Source of the DNA: Leptodontidium sp. MPI-SDFR-AT-0119
Lineage: Eukaryota > Ascomycota > Leotiomycetes > Helotiales > Leptodontidiaceae
Length of the DNA stretch: 64,000 nucleotides
Reading direction: 5' to 3'
Assembly (NCBI GenBank): GCA_020726505.1
Contig: JAHLEZ010000024.1
Span: forward strand, 765,023 to 829,022
Shown here: one piece after another, positions 50,501-63,240 of the stretch
Numbering within the stretch: the stretch's first letter is position 1
How the letters are laid out: every line of letters begins with the position of its first letter
Translations under genes and position numbers: made by a program
The notes under the pieces: model-generated
Database searches by the model: none
Told to the model about the DNA's origin: nothing
Seen by the model: only the letters and a program-made list of their open reading frames with translations

Positions 50501-53500
50501 GGCCGAACTAAGGTCATTAATATTAGAGCTACCCTTGACATAAGAGCTGAAGTTAATTGTATGACACTTAAAGTAACTATTTTCCTAGAGCTCTTTATTA
50601 CTAGAAGTTAGACTATAGCTTTAAAAACAATTACTAGAGTTAAGTCCTAATTTGTTGGTTTTGTTAATAATGTTACGATTATTATAGGCAACTGCGTTGT
50701 TAATAATAGATTTTATATTATAAACGCCCCTAATATAAAGGTTATTTTAGGCTTTTTATTCTTTTGTAAAACTAGAGTATTATTCCGTTATCTTAGAGAC
50801 TATAATAGAGGTATTATACTGGCTTAGTTTTAGGATTAATAATTAAGAGACGTTATTACGATTAAAACTAACGATATTACGGAGGATACTAAGGACACTA
50901 AAGCTCTTTAGGAAGAAAACGGGATAAGTATGATCTTTTTAGAACAAACGGACTCTGAAGATAACTACGAAGAAGAAGACTTCTCGGGAAAAGAGTAACT
51001 AACTATATATCGAGCGCTACTGTCAGTGCCTTAGAATACTTAATTAACCCTTTATAATATAACTTTTAATTACTAAAGCTTGAGAGTAAGCTTTATAAAG
51101 AGGGGGACGAAGCAGTGTTAAGTAATAATAATAAAGACAATACTATTCTTATTAAGTACTTAGAAAGAGAGTTTTATGTCCCGAAATTAGTACTTAATAA
51201 TTTTTAGTAAGAGGTAATTTTAAATATATTCTTAGAAGAGAAGTTAATTACAGAACTATTTTTTCTTAAAGCTTTTAAAGTTAGTTCTTTAACTAAAGCT
51301 ACGCTTATCTTTAAATGAACAAAGAACTATAACGATCTTCTAATTAAGAACCCCTTTTAGAGTACTTAGAATACTACTGCTCAGATTAATATTATATATA
51401 AATCGAAAGCCAAGAAAGTCTAGTTAATTAACGAAGTCGACCTTATAGGCGACCCCCCGGGAGAGAGAGATAATTAGTATAAGAGATTAAAAGACAAAGG
51501 GACTAAGCAAGAATAGTTGGGGAAATATTAAGATTTGTTACTACTACGCTTTATTAATATACCCCGTAACTCCCGACTTACGCCAGAGAGATTAGGCAAA
51601 CTTGACGTTAGGAAGCTATTATAACTTAAAAAGAGAGCTTTCTTTAATAAAATAATAATTAATAAAGAAGAAGCTATAGCGTTTAACTAGCCCAAATGTA
51701 ATAGATTTTATAAAGATGTCTCTCCCTTAGTCGTTATTAAGACTATTAAGTATAAAGCTTAGTAAGCCCCTAACTTTCCGTTATTATAAGCTTTAGTCCC
51801 AGAAGTTACGAAAATAGTACAAGAGCGTCTTAATAAGGGTGTTCTTAAGCTTTCTAAAGGCTTATACTGAAATACTTAGTTTTAGTAAAAAAAAAAGAAT
51901 CTAGAAAATATAAACTTATTAACTTAATTACTATATTAAATGCCGTTACACGAAGGGATGTTAATCTTTTATTTTTTAATAAATAAGTTCTTTAAAGAAT
52001 TCGTTAATTACTACGTCATTAACTTTATTAACTTATACTCCGGCTATAATTAATAAACTCTTTATAAGTTTAGCCGAGACATAACTGCCTTTTATGTTCT
52101 AAACGTAGGCCTAGTCAGGAATATAACTCTTTCTTAAGGTGTTACAAACTCTATTACTTAGTTTATTAAAACAATTACTTATATATTAAAGCCACTAATT
52201 CCTAGCGTATTTATATTATTCTTAAATAATATAAGAGTTAAGGAATTATATATAAACTATAACTAAGAAGAAGCTCGTCCCGAAATCTAAAGATTTATTT
52301 TAAAGTATATTTAGAACCTTAATAAGACGCTAAAACGCTTAAAAAGAGTAAGTGTTATTATTAGCCTAAAGTCTTAGTTTTATTTAAACAATATAAATAT
52401 TATAGAATACGCCTATAACTCTAAGGGAAGAAAACCTTCGGCGAAACACTTAATTAAGATTAAGAACTAGAACTTATTAGGCAACTTAATAGAAGTCAAG
52501 GCATTCTTAGGCCTTATTATTTACTTTCGAATTTAGATTAAAAACTTCTAACTAATCACTAAGTTATTATACGTATTATCTAGAAAAGGAGTCAAGTTCT
52601 TCTAAGACTTAGAGATTCACGACAAAGTAATATAAACTCTTAAAGATGCGTTATACTCGTTTTTAGTTTTATGTCAGATCGATTATAGCGAGGGTACTAG
52701 AGAGATAGTTATTAATATCGACTTAAGTAGTATAAGTTAGGGAGGTTTCCTTGGCTAAAGAGACCCTTTAATAAATAAGATACGACTTACGAGGTACGAG
52801 AGTGGTTTTTAGAGTAAGACCGAAGCTAAGTATAATGCCACTAAGCGAGAATATAAAGGTATATTTTATATTTTAAAGAAACTTAAAATCTGGCTTGTTA
52901 GCGTGTACTTTGTTATTAAAATAGACGCTAATACCTTAGTTGCTTAACTAAATGGAGCCGCCTATGATTATCTTAGCGCCTTACTTACTAGATAGCTTAC
53001 TTAGATACGCCTGTTTAATTTCGAAGTTCGGCATATTAAAGGCTTAATACACGTCGTTGTCGATTAACTCTTTAGGAGGCTAAGGTATATTAACGATACG
53101 CCGGAAAAGAGTAATATAGACGAGGATTAGATACTTTCCGAGTTAAGAGCCTATAAGATCTGCCTTATAGAAGTATTTAACGTTAAAGAACTTACTAATT
53201 TAGAACCTAAAGAAGTAATAATAGACCCTAAATTACGTAAACGAAACGACATTTTATTAAATATAAAAGTAAAAGTGTAACACCTAAGAGACAAAGGGGA
53301 ACTTAGCTTTTCTAATAATTCAAGCTTTATTAAAGGAGAACTACTTATCCTGGCTAATAAGTACGGCGAAGAGTACTAGTAAATTGCCTGATACCTGACG
53401 ACACTTAAGACTCCCAAGGACATGACTAAAAAGCAGTTTCGAGTTTTTAAACAGGAAGCTTTAAATTACAGTGTGTATAGTCGCCGGATTTAGAGGCTCC

Positions 53501-54870
53501 TTGTAAAAGGTTCTGTTATTAAACTTATTATTAATACTAATAAGGAGAAGGAAATTATACTTCGAAGTTGCCATAATAATTTTAGTTATAAAGGGAGAGA
53601 AAGCACTTATTACTGTATCGTTACACGATACTTTTGGAAGGGACTATTTACTAACTATATAGAATACGTCTGAATATATAAGAATTATTAACTCCGATTA
53701 GCGAAACGTCTTAAGGAGCCTCTTTATCTTATAATATCAAATAAACTTATAGAAAAGTAAGCATTAGATGTTACTTACATGTTATTACACAGGGGAACAA
53801 GCTACTTTATTATTATAAGAGACAATATAAGTGGATAGGCTGAAGCTAGAGCTCTTCTTACTAAAGAGGCTAAACACATCGTTGCTTTTATTTAAGAAGA
53901 TATTATTTGCTATTATAAGTTATTTTAGAGACTTATTATGAATAAAAGAATTAAGAATATAGGGGAAGTACTAGAATTACTTAATAAAATAAAAGTCGAG
54001 CGAATTAAGATCTTAGTATATAACGCTAAAGCCAATAGAATAATCAAACGAGGCCATGGACCTATTAAGAATGCCTTATTAAAAATAGAAGGACGTTAGA
54101 CTAATAACCTTTCTATAATGTTGTTTATTAATAGAACTACTATGTATAATTTAACTAGTTATATACTATTTTATATAGTATATAACAGGGAGGCGATCTT
54201 ACTTATTAAAACAAGAAACCTAATATAAAGAACGTTGTTTACTGAGGAGGTTTGTGACTAATTAAAGTTATTATAGCTTAAGGCTACATAATTCCAAATA
54301 AGACAAGAACACATTAATGAGGCTATCTTTAGGAAGACTCGGCGTCGTTAAGAAGGCAAGGAAGCCTTTGATTTTAAATATAATATATAGAAGAGACTAT
54401 TTAAAAAGAAAGACTTAGTCCTTCGCTAGGACTTAATACGAGAGAATAATATGTCCTTAAACTAAGCACTTGACTTTAGGTGGCTAAGTCCTTACGAGAT
54501 CACTGAAGCTTATACTAATAAAGGTTATTATAAACTCAAGGAACTCGGCGATAATAGCCCTTAATTACGACAAATCTTCGCTAGTAATAAGCTTAAGCTC
54601 TTTTATAAAAGGAATAACTTTATTTATAATAATAGTAATAAAGTGGGAGAGGCCTTTAGTAAAGACGATAACTTAACCTCTTTAAATCTTAAATTAAATA
54701 TTAATTTGTAATACTTTAACGACCCCGAATTCTTAGGGAACCCTACGACTCCGATAATATAGTGTGTTAAGGACGATAAAATAGTGATTAAAGTCCCTGA
54801 ATTGTTAATACAGTAACGTAGTAAGTACCGAGTACTGTCTAACTCGGAATAAATATGCACGCTTTATATA
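47550..54870 (+). pseudogene. Gypsy gag-pol remnant (gag, PR, RT, RNase H, INT)
   Basis: Translating through RIP-type stops gives a gag region (about 47550-49550, for example GEPTPKQCRDFLRVFKEV). The aspartic protease is near 50525-50830 (LDIGAEVNCMT, then NAPNIKVILGFLF). RT is at about 51750-52700, with the catalytic box FLNNIRVKE near 52220, where FLDDI is expected, so both Asp are lost. RNase H follows (INIDLSSISQGGFLG, then KTEAKYNATKREYKGI). Integrase has a zinc-binding region (CHNNFSYKGRES) and core (LDVTYMLLHRGTSYFIII near 53764). A GPY/F-like module (LSPYEITEAYTNKGYYKLK) lies near 54484. The order PR-RT-RH-INT is that of Ty3/Gypsy. Confidence 0.88.
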
Positions 54871-55899
54871 TTAGTGTCGTTAATAATATTTTTTTAGCTA
54901 AATAAACTTAACTTTAATAAATGTTACTCACTTCTACAAGCAACCGTCGCGACACGAAACTTGAAGCTAACACTTCAGTATTAAGGCTTTAGTATTAAGA
55001 AGCTAGTACGAGGACGTACCCTTAGTCTTTAAAAGGGGGGACGATATATTGCCGTATATTAAAATTATTAAAATAATCGCTAAACCGACTTTATATTGCT
55101 AAGAACTACGATTTAAGACACCTTAGTACTATAACAAACACGAAGAAGAGCCTATATAGCCTTAAGTAAGTTAAAAAGAACATTAGCCTCGCGTTATAAG
55201 AATACTTATCTCTTAGAGTAAAACTTAATAAGAAACTAGTGCCTTTATAAACTACTTACTATATATAAATACATAATAGGTTTAAAACGAAACTACTATT
55301 ATTAAGCTAACGATATTTTAGGCGGCAAAAAGTAACTTTATTTAAATAAGCTAATTATCGGGCTCGATTCGTAGGACTAAATTCTAAAACGGCAAGTTAA
55401 ACCTATAGCTTAAGCTAAAAATTTGAGTCTAACGTGTTAAATACCTCGAAGAATATAAACGTAATATACTTAAGCGCTAACTCTCGGTAATTAATAAAAA
55501 GAAAGGAAATAACAAAGTAAGTTTATTATTCTTAGAGACAAAGTTAACACTTATAAAACTATTAAACCTTAATATAACACACAGCGATTTATGAAAAACA
55601 ATACTAAGAGCACTATCGACAAACTAGCCTTAAACTAGTAAGTAAATCACACGATTTATATAAGGCAGGCAAAAGTCTAGGAAATCTCCCAATAAAGAGC
55701 TAATAACACGCTCAGAATTAGAGCCGTGCTCTCTGAAACCTTAAGTCAATAACCACAATATAGCTAACGCTAACCCCACCCCACGTGCTAGAGATCTGAG
55801 TATATTATTAGCCGACGACCTTTAGCTAGTGAACCTTTCAGGGATCGAGTATTAGTCGATTACCCCTAATTAGCTCTATTTAAAGTCTCTCGCCTGTTA

Positions 55900-57700
55900 A
55901 GTTAGGGCCCCTTCTATATATACGTCGATACCTCTTAGCCCCTTCTCGTTAGAAAATCTAAAAGAATAAGAACTTCTCTTGCCGTTTATTAATATTAATA
56001 AACAAGAAGTAATATACTTTATACTTAAAGTATTAGTAGAAGACTATAAGTTATAAATAACTTTTAAATATAATATAATAGTTTTACAACTATAATAGAC
56101 TTATAAGTAAGAGTATTGTTATTTTAGGCTCGTATTAATATCGCTAAAGTAATAAAGACTTTATACCCTCGACCTTTAGCTAGGTTTAGTAATAAGTACT
56201 AGTAATTAATTAAGGCTAAGGGAGCGACCTTAGGTGTTCTTATAGATGTTTCGTCACCGCTTATTATATTATTTCGAGAAGTGTCGTTAAGTAGAACGGA
56301 TAGGGACAAAGTTAACAACTTATAAAATAACTAGTTAAGAGTTAAGTCTAGCTTTGACCTCGAGATTAATAATAAGTTCTTTAACCTTTATTAAAGAACT
56401 AAAGTAATTAAGAGACCTTAATTAATACCGAACTATTATTTCGAAAAGATCTCTAACTAATAGGACCTTATAGTATACTATCTTATACTTAGTTATTGTT
56501 AACTTAATAGTACTTAAGTTAATTAAACTCTTTTGCCCTTAGAAAGCTTAACTATTTTAAAAACCCTTTATTAGCTTTAATAATAGGAGGTGACTTATTT
56601 GTTAAGGGGAAAAGGGGCTATTTCCACTATATTAAGAACTAAGAACTTATTATAGCCTCTTAACCTTGCTCGACGTATTATAACCGTTAGTTTTCCCACT
56701 CCTCTCGGCTTTTTACTATAAACCTTCGAAGTTAGCGAATCTAGCCTTTACCTTATTTAATTAACCGATTAATAAGAGACTAGCAGAATAATACTACTTA
56801 TCTTTAGTAATATAACTTACGTAAGTATAACAAGAGCGTATTTGTGAAGAAACCCGAAAGTTACTTAGTGACTTATTATTAAGGGAAGATTAGTACGGCG
56901 CGACACGCACGTTTTTAGCCTAAGGGGTAGAGTTTAATGTAGATAGTCACACGAGGTAGCCTTGATTTCTATTAGTTTACGAACCTAAAGAAGACAAATA
57001 GTATCGTTTTTTTGACTTATTAAGAGAATATAAGTACTAGCGCTATAAAGAGGTTAGATAATTTAATACTTAGCTTAGATAACGTTAAGGTAAAGTCCTA
57101 GAGTTTACTTTAGGCATTTCTTAAAACACGAGTTAAGGACTAAAGACAGTAGTCGCACTGTGATTAGTGTGGGAAAGGTATTAGTATAATTTGTAAATAG
57201 CTAATTAAGTATAAGAAGAAGAGATAAGAGTAAAACTCACGAAGTTAAGGCGCGTTAAGACCTTTATAGTGTCGACCTTTAGTGTTAAAGCTGAGAGCGC
57301 TTAGGCCGAGATAGAGCGAACTGATTTTAATAGCACCGCCAAGGTGACTAACTACGAAGGATTCTTCTTAAAGGTCTATGACGAGTTAGTAGAGCTTAAA
57401 TAGTAGTGTGGAAGGTTAATTTATTACGTTAAGGTGACTTGACTTTATATTAAAGTTATTATTTAGAGATCGAAGTACAGAAAGCTAAGGAGAGACTACG
57501 TATAGGTTAACGCAGGTATTATAAAGGGAAGTTGTCGGCTAGTAAGAAGAAAAGCAAGTAAGGAAAAGCTCTCTACTACGTTACTTTTATAACTAGGCAA
57601 TAGCGAAGTTGAAGGTGTTAAGCTTTAGTAGCGCGCTGAAGTTAATAGTAAAGGCTAAGGTTATTGCCCTAAAGGTACTAAATAGCGAAGAATTGGCGGC
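55900..57700 (+). pseudogene. Sense accessory ORF remnant downstream of Gypsy integrase
   Basis: One plus-strand frame reads as protein for long stretches, with TAG/TAA at likely Gln codons. Examples are GLVISTSN near 56183, TRKLLSDLLLREDQYGATRT near 56850, then FLAQGVEFNVDSHTR, FFDLLREYKYQRYKEV near 57008 and KVTNYEGFFLKVYDELVELK near 57340. It could have encoded about 550-600 residues, largely charged and probably helical. No RT, INT, chromodomain or membrane protein signature is visible, so the function is unknown. The strand agrees with gag-pol. A second G-rich purine tract at about 55035 separates it from pol. Confidence 0.6.
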
Positions 57701-58196
57701 AGAGAGACCTTTGAGGGTACTGGAGTCATGGTAGCTGAAGTTATCGTTAAACGGAAGGAGATCTTGCCTTAGTAGTGTAGAGAAAAGTAATGAAGTCGAT
57801 CTTAATATAAGCTTAGCGGGGAAGTTTGTTTTCTTTAGAGAATTGGAATGGGAAGAAGGTGTAGGAGGTGTTGTTTAATTAGTAAGAGAGGGAGTAAAGA
57901 AGTTGAAATATATTAAGGTGCTTTATAGAAGAAGTAGTATTAAGGAGAGGTTATTGTATTTGGAGAAGTTAAAGTTAAAAAGTTAGTGGGGGGGAGCTAG
58001 CCTTATATAGGGGGGCAAGAAGGTGCTAAGCGAGACGATTATTTGCTTTAAAAGTGACAGGTTAACTATCACGGGACTTTATATATATTGGCTATATAGT
58101 ATCTTACTAACGATTTAAGACGCTTTAATTAATTGTTTACTTCTTTTTAATATATATTACTTAAGGGCGAGCAGAGTCTTTGAAGGGGGGGACGTA

Positions 58197-58476
58197 TATA
58201 GTAAGGACAGCCCCTGATTTCTTTTGTTATATAACTACGCTAGTTCTTTGTATATATAAGGAGCTAACACTTGACTATAGAACGTCAAGAACGGAACACT
58301 AAATATATTTTATTTATTAGAACTTTTTCCTTCTCCTCTTTTGTCGATTCGTACTCTCTAGATATGTAATATCTTTAGATTTGATTAATCTGTTATTTAT
58401 AGAGCCTAGAATCTCCTCCGGTGGCTCGCTATATACTACCCTCTTATTGTGTGAATTAGGGTTCGTCCCTCCCACA
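58197..58476 (+). repeat. 3' LTR of the Gypsy element (280 bp)
   Basis: Begins TATAGTAAGGACAGCCCC (RIP form of TGTGGTGGGG) and ends GTCCCTCCCACA, followed by atat. Confidence 0.9.
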
Positions 58477-58888
58477 ATATAACAGTAGCGAGCTTAATAT
58501 CTATTACTAGCTCGTTAATATTGTTTAATAGCCGTAATTTTTTAAATAGTATCTTATAAAATAGCGAGTACTTAAGTGCTTTCTTACCTTCTCTTTTTAA
58601 CTTAATTTTATAATTATATAAATAATAATAATAAATATCACTTTTTACTTTAGAAAATACGTGAGTTTAATTAACGTATTCCGAGTAAATCGTTAGTTTT
58701 ACATCTAATTCTTAAATAAAAAGTACAAATTATATAACTAATTAACAACTATAAGTGAGTTTAATAATTAAAGTTATAATAATAGCGGTTTTCTCTTGTT
58801 TTTTGGCTTTTTTAATTAATTAAAGTATTAATCTCTTAAAAAGTAATTACAAATATCTTGTCTCTTAACCTTTATTTACTTAATATTA
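58477..58888. other. AT-rich spacer before the hAT element
   Basis: No recognisable coding or LTR sequence. It is the target region shared by the Gypsy and hAT insertions. Confidence 0.4.
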
Positions 58889-60202
58889 AGGTGGGGAGAA
58901 AAAATTAAGTTACTTTAATTAAATTAAATTAAAATTTGAATAACAACTTGACTTAATTAAATTAAAGTAACTTAAAAGTTACTTAATTTTTTATAACAAA
59001 TTTAATTAATATATAACTTTTAATATATAAATTCTGCTTCTTTTATATTTGTATTAGGCTCTTTATTAGCCTATTTTTCTTCCTCTATAATAGTACCCCA
59101 GCTTCTTAAACACATTATTATATTAAATGTGTCTTTATTTAATCTATTCCTTAGCTTATTAATAACTAAAGCCCCTTGTGAAAAAAATCTTTCACTAGAA
59201 GCACTAGTAGCTGGAATAGCTAGATAGCGTCTAGCTATTATAGCTAATATAGGGTAATTAGAGCTTTTAACTCCTAGTAAGCTAAAGGTAAAGTCTATTA
59301 TAATATTAATAAATTTATATATATATATAATTGTAATTATCACTTACTTGTTTATTTTGTCTTTTTTCGCTTAAATAAGCTTGTAATTCATCTAAATCTT
59401 CGTCTTTAGACTCGTTAATATATATATTATTATTTGAATCGCCGTTTTCACTATATATATTAAGGTTTTTAGCTCTAGGTAAAGTAGGTAACCTAATATA
59501 ATAGTCTCTTTTTTCCCTATTATAAATATTAATATAATATTATAAGAGTGAGATATATTACTTACAAAGTATATTTTGCTTTTAATACTTCTAAAATATC
59601 GATAATTTGTTCTCGACTCAAGCCTAAGCTTACTAATCCATCCTTTTTAATTCGAGGATCTAATAATAGACTTATATATAAAGTCTTAGTTCGAGCGCTC
59701 AAATTTAGCCATTGATTCTTTGGATAATATTTACGTAGCTTAACTACGCCTAAGTTAATAGCATTAATAAGAGGCAAAAATTCCTATAAATATTAGTATA
59801 TATAATAATAAAATTATTAGAATATAACTTACTATTAATTCCTCTTTAATCCTTTCTAATTATATATAAATATTATATAACATTAGAACTGTGTAATATA
59901 TAGTAGGATATTTATTAGCTTGAAGTTTATTAGTAGCCTTAATAAATACCTTAAGTATTAATAAAGTATTTTTCAAGTATATTATTTCTTCTTCCGAGAT
60001 TAATAACTTTTTATTTTTAAAAGCCTTATTATTAGAGTTTTACATAATTATATTAATAGGCTAATAAAGAATTAGAAAGTTGTTAAGCATATTATAAGTC
60101 GAAGACTACCGAGTTGTAGTATTTATAATTAATTAGTAAGTTTATTAAGAGTAAAATAATTATTATTACTTACTTAGCTAAGGCATTTGAAATTGTATTA
60201 TA

Positions 60203-60504
60203 TGTTACGACCTACGATGCGCCTCGTATTCTAACCGACACGGGCTCGTAGCATCGCTGGCTATGCGACGGCGCTAGGCCTAATAGGGAAGACTAGGTGG
60301 CGAGCCTGCGACATATTGACGTGAATGGCACTTAACTACGCTAGGCCCCATTAGGAGGGTCCTTTATGTATTTATACTCGAGCCCTCCCTTACAGAGAGC
60401 TCTCCTTTCCTCCTTGTCTTTTCTTCTCGATTCTGAGCGTAGCTAGAGGCCCAAATACAAAGCTAGAGTCAACTCGCCGTATTAACCTCTGGCCAGCCGT
60501 AACA
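60203..60504. repeat. Solo LTR (302 bp), family TGTTACG...CGTAACA
   Basis: The second copy of the family at 35428-35731, here much less mutated. The upstream target duplication is ttata (60198-60202). Its downstream partner is displaced to 60790-60794 because another solo LTR landed at its right edge. Confidence 0.88.
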
Positions 60505-60505
60505 T

Positions 60506-60786
60506 TGTGGTGGGGACAGCCCCTGATTTCTTTTGTCACATGACTGCGCTGGTCCTTCGCACATATAAGGAGCTAACACTTGACTATAGAACGTCAAGAA
60601 CGTAACACTAGATATATTCTATTTTATTAGAACCTTTTCCCTCCCCTCCTTTGCCGATTCGTACTCTCTAGATATGTGATATCTTTAGATTTGATTGATC
60701 TGTTATTTACAGAGCCTAGAATCTCCTCCGGTGGCTCGCTACATGTTACCCTCTTATTGTGTGGATTAGGGTTCGTCCCTCCCACA
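60506..60786 (+). repeat. Solo LTR (281 bp) of the large Gypsy family
   Basis: Begins TGTGGTGGGGACAGCCCC and ends GTCCCTCCCACA, closely matching the LTRs of the 46326-58476 element but little RIP-mutated. The flanking duplication is acat (60502-60505 and 60787-60790), taken from the end of the preceding solo LTR plus one base of its target site. Confidence 0.9.
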
Positions 60787-62097
60787 ACATTATATTTAAA
60801 GCTTTAATTTGAGCTAATAGAGCTTGTTTATTGTTATAGCTATATTTAAAAGCTATTATAATGAGTCGAATTCGTTTCCATAAAGAGTATATATTATTAG
60901 GACCTTTTTTATTAATTAGCATTTATACTTAATAATTTTAAGATATATAAACTTACTTATAAATATATTCCTTTCTTCTAAATCTTCTTCTTCTTCTTCT
61001 TTTTTAATAACTCTAATAGCGTCTAATTCTTCTATAGAATCTTCGGCTTTAATAATAGAGCTTATTATCTCTTGTGTAGCTATATTAAGCACGTGCGCGC
61101 AATAAGTTATATCTCCTTGAAATTTAATAGCCTCTAAATCATAAGCTCTAATAAAGCTTGATATTAGGGTATTATTAGAAGATGCGTTATCTCGAGTAAT
61201 ACTATAAAGAATTAGTAATAATAATTTAAATAATACGTACTAAAACTTACATTTTAATGTTATATTTAATATTTTTAAAGTATTTAATAATACTTCGCAC
61301 ATATAAGCTCCGGAGTGCCTATCTTCGAGTATAGCCATTCTTAATAAGTAAGACTCTAATTTAAAGCTCTTATTTATAAAGTGTCTGTAATAAAAAAAGT
61401 TAGTTATATATATATTAAATTTAAGAGTTAATTACTTACATAGTAATACCTAAATAAGCGTCTTAATTAGACGCAGTCCAAGCGTCTAAAGTAAGACTAA
61501 ACGTGCCTTGATTTTCTTTATGATTATTAAGCTTGTTTTTAAAGCTATTAAAGGCACTTAAATAAACAGAATCTAATTCGTCTCTTAGAATCTTTCTGTT
61601 AATTATTAGAATATCCCTAAAAAATAATTAACTTATATAAGTACTATAATATAAAGAATTTACTTACTCTTTCAAATATCTCAAAAGCTCTTTAAAAGTA
61701 GGGCTATCGATTAATCGAAAAGAAAGGTTGTTTTGTAATATAAAGTTTAAAATCTTAACTCTAAACTCTTTATTATTAAATTCGCTTAATTCTCGCTTCT
61801 TAGCTCTAGAACAGCTTAAATAGTCGCTTATAAAGCCTTGAGATTCTAGTAGATCTCTAGTAATACTTGAAGAGTTACTAGCTTGCTAGCCTATTTATAT
61901 TATAATTAGTATATATTAATAATAATAATTAGAATAAGATTACTTACTAATATCATTATCTAATAAGCCTAGCAATACTAGTTTATGATTATGCTTATAA
62001 TGCGATATATAGTTACTTGTAGTATGTGATACACGTTGCTTTAGAAACTTTTTACTATAAATTTAAATTAATATATAACTTAATATAAATTAGGATT

Positions 62098-62279
62098 TGT
62101 CGTACAGGCACGGGCATGCGGCACCATGGCCCTGCTGAGTCAGCATAGGGGCTGCTGAGTCAGCTAGCCCTATTCGTGTATATAGTCAGTTACTCCCTAC
62201 GAGCCTCCTTTTACAGAATTCAGACGACTTGATCACTACTTTGAAAGCACCCTACTTTATGCTCCACTTCTGCACCACA
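62098..62279 (+). repeat. 5' LTR of the TRIM (182 bp)
   Basis: Contains a short internal repeat (gctgctgagtcagc-type, twice). By direct reading it is the same as 63397-63578 at every position. Confidence 0.95.
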
Positions 62280-62304
62280 GTTATGAGCCCCGGCGCGCTT
62301 CGCG
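62280..62304 (+). other. Primer-binding site of the TRIM (initiator tRNA-Met anticodon arm)
   Basis: Begins GTTATGAGCCCCGGCGCGC immediately after the LTR. Its complement runs through the CAT anticodon loop into the GCGCGC stem of eukaryotic initiator tRNA-Met, with about one extra base relative to the tRNA as I recall it. This is a longer match than in Copia A and implies priming by a tRNA cut in the anticodon loop. Confidence 0.8.
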
Positions 62305-62420
62305 CAAGCTGTTGATTCAACGAGTAAGCCTCTAAAGGGAGAGGTGCCTCTTCAAGGGGCGGTGTGCAGGTCTCTCCCCTACGTCAAAGTCTCCCAAAAT
62401 TGAGCTTTGTTATACCTCTT

Positions 62421-62780
62421 CAAGCCTTCCTTTCGTCGACAGCTCTTTGCGAGCTCTTAATTGAGCCTCTGCCGACTGAGCCTCCCCGCGAGCTCTGCCA
62501 ATGGAGCCTCTTCGTCGACTGCTCTCCGCGAGCCTCTCCGCGAGCTCTGTCAATTGAGCCTCTTCGTCGACTGGCCTCTGCGAGCTCTACCGATTGAACC
62601 TCTTCATCGACTGGCCTCCGCGAGCTCTACCGATCGAGCCTCTTCGTCGGCTGCCTCTCTGCGAGCTCTTAATTGAGCCTCTGCTAATGGAGCCTCTTCG
62701 TCGACTGCCACTCCGCGAGCTCTGCCAATAGAGCTTCTTTATCGACTGCCCCGCGAGCTCTACTCAACTGAGCCACTTTT
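62421..62780 (+). repeat. About 40-bp imperfect tandem repeat in the TRIM interior
   Basis: About eight degenerate units built on GCGAGCTCT..C.AT.GAGC followed by CTCTTCGTCGACTG, spaced roughly 40 bp apart. Ser/Leu/Arg-rich open frames across it (62364-62597, 62461-62676) reflect the repeat and not a protein. Confidence 0.8.
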
Positions 62781-63055
62781 CGACGAATACACACACTTGA
62801 AGAGAGTAGGGTTACACAGAATCCTAGGGAGCTACCTTTTCAACGGCTCAACGCCTCACGACGCCTTGAAAGGCTGCCCTAGAAGCAGTGGAGTGCTTAC
62901 TACTGCTAGACTTGGCGCTGACGGGGTCGCTCCCTCTCAGGCTACGAAGCAACGAAGTAGTAGACTGCTCACCTACTATTGGAACGGCGCTGTAGAGATC
63001 GCTTCTTTACAGGCTGCGACGCAACCCCTGGTGTTAAGAGAGTGGTTCTCTCTTA

Positions 63056-63240
63056 GACCCCCCCTACCTTCAAGTGCTTCAAATTATGCCAGGAAGCGTA
63101 GTCCTTTTGGTCGAGCATCTCGAAGCTCTACCCCCCCTACCTTCAGGTTTGAAGCGTAGTCCTTTTGATTGAGCATCCCGAAGCTCAACCCCCCCTACCT
63201 TTAAGTGCTCCTTATGCCTTGAAGCGTAGTCACACTCCTT
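63056..63240 (+). repeat. Second direct repeat in the TRIM interior
   Basis: The word GAAGCGTAGTC recurs at 63093, 63151 and 63221, each preceded by an ACCCCCCCTACCTT-like block; spacing is 58 and 70 bp. Confidence 0.75.

Larger units (their letters stand above)
46326..58476 (+). mobile_element. Large Ty3/Gypsy LTR retrotransposon (12.15 kb), RIP-mutated
   Basis: Two 280-bp LTRs of the family TGTGGTGGGG...CCCACA frame this element; the 3' copy begins TATAGTAAGG through RIP. The flanks are atat at 46322-46325 and 58477-58480 (or a 5-bp aatat if the terminal A is counted in the duplication). A purine tract (gaagggggggacg, 58182-58194) precedes the 3' LTR. Gag, protease, RT, RNase H and integrase follow in Gypsy order on the plus strand. 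A further sense coding region sits between integrase and the 3' LTR, making the element unusually long. Confidence 0.92.

Noticed and set aside
62364..63159. Open frames inside the TRIM (77, 71 and 120 codons)
   Set aside because: They follow tandem repeats and lack any retroelement domain; the element is best read as non-coding.
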